Shown here: one piece after another, positions 63,774-64,000 of the stretch
How the letters are laid out: each line of letters opens with the position of its first letter
Numbering within the stretch: the stretch's first letter is position 1
Translations under genes and position numbers: made by a program
DNA from: Toxorhynchites rutilus septentrionalis
Lineage: Eukaryota > Arthropoda > Insecta > Diptera > Culicidae
Direction: 5' to 3'
Length of the DNA: 64,000 bases
Assembly: GCF_029784135.1 (NCBI RefSeq)
Contig: NC_073745.1
Coordinates: forward strand, 57,119,705-57,183,704
The notes under the pieces: model-generated
The model's input: the letters and a program-made list of their open reading frames with translations, nothing else
The model's database searches: none
Told to the model about the DNA's origin: nothing

Positions 63774-64000
63774 TCGGACACTTCGGCTAATTTATTCTTC
63801 TTCAAACACTCTCACGGTCTGCAGGACTATTGACACTTGAATCACGATTTATTACTCCGGTACCTTCCTATTAGCATACCACCACAGTTTGTAAAATGAT
63901 CACAGATAAATTTTTAAGGTGTTCCACTACTCGATGAACTCGCAGTTCAGACTGCTTCAGACTACAACCTACTGGTGCTGGCGACGTGCAAATAATAACT
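63774..64000 (-). promoter_or_regulatory. 5' leader and promoter side of the signal-peptide exon
   Basis: The - strand immediately upstream of the ATG is AT-rich and free of upstream in-frame starts close by. AGCAGTCTGAACTGCGAG near 63955-63938 is the nearest initiator-like sequence. No TATA box is certain. Confidence 0.25.

Noticed and set aside
1..64000. CRISPR array, bacterial operon, riboswitch or phage defence system
   Set aside because: Spliced genes, histone relics, SINEs and TA-flanked insect transposons mark eukaryotic DNA; no regular repeat-spacer array was seen.

Overview
The window looks like accessory, transposon-packed DNA from a culicine mosquito (Aedes-like; I cannot fix the species). 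The evidence is the DD37E (ITmD37E) transposons described from mosquitoes, insect I-clade LINE relics, tRNA-derived SINEs, a 59-bp intron beside introns of 12 kb or more, and an insect-type peptide transporter.

Two host genes can be supported. On the + strand a proton-coupled oligopeptide transporter (POT/PTR2, PEPT1/yin-like, about 721 residues) can be spliced from a 25-nt first coding exon at 18877, across a 12.2-kb intron, into five exons at 31107-33496. On the - strand a secreted Pro/Gly-rich repeat protein has its large last exon at 5217-6754 and a 90-nt exon at 6872-6961. A phase-compatible signal-peptide exon lies at 63686-63773. If that exon belongs to it, this gene has a roughly 56.7-kb intron and the peptide transporter is nested inside it, antisense.

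Almost everything else is layered mobile DNA. 0-5 kb: an LTR-like direct repeat pair, a DD41D mariner and an 813-bp hAT MITE. 7-10 kb: a 545-bp MITE with 9-bp target duplications, a tRNA-derived SINE and a truncated ITmD37E. 9.7-16.5 kb: a Mutator-like transposase split by an I-clade LINE, itself split by a 3.9-kb insertion carrying two histone H2A relics and split again by a hAT element. 16.8-18 kb: degenerate MITE and Helitron ends. 21-31 kb (transporter intron 1): a dead ITmD37E, a Helentron-like element, an internally deleted mariner, a second DD41D element, a foldback structure with about 400-bp arms, and a mariner relic holding a 165-bp copy of the transporter's own exon 5. 34-41 kb: LINE, Tc1/mariner and histone H3 relics. 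41.5-51.4 kb: a hAT and a pogo-like element, each carrying a full-length open DD37E transposase (43944-44954 and 47761-48777). 52-55 kb: a foldback inside a long-TIR MITE. 57.8-62.3 kb: a 4.6-kb hAT with a perfect 8-bp target duplication that hosts a dead DD37E, a smaller hAT and a MITE.

No operon, CRISPR array or bacterial-type system is present. The most informative structures are the probable nested host genes, the captured exon fragment, the histone cassettes bracketed by a shared near-palindrome, and the two possibly active DD37E transposons. Splice sites, target duplications and identities were read by eye.
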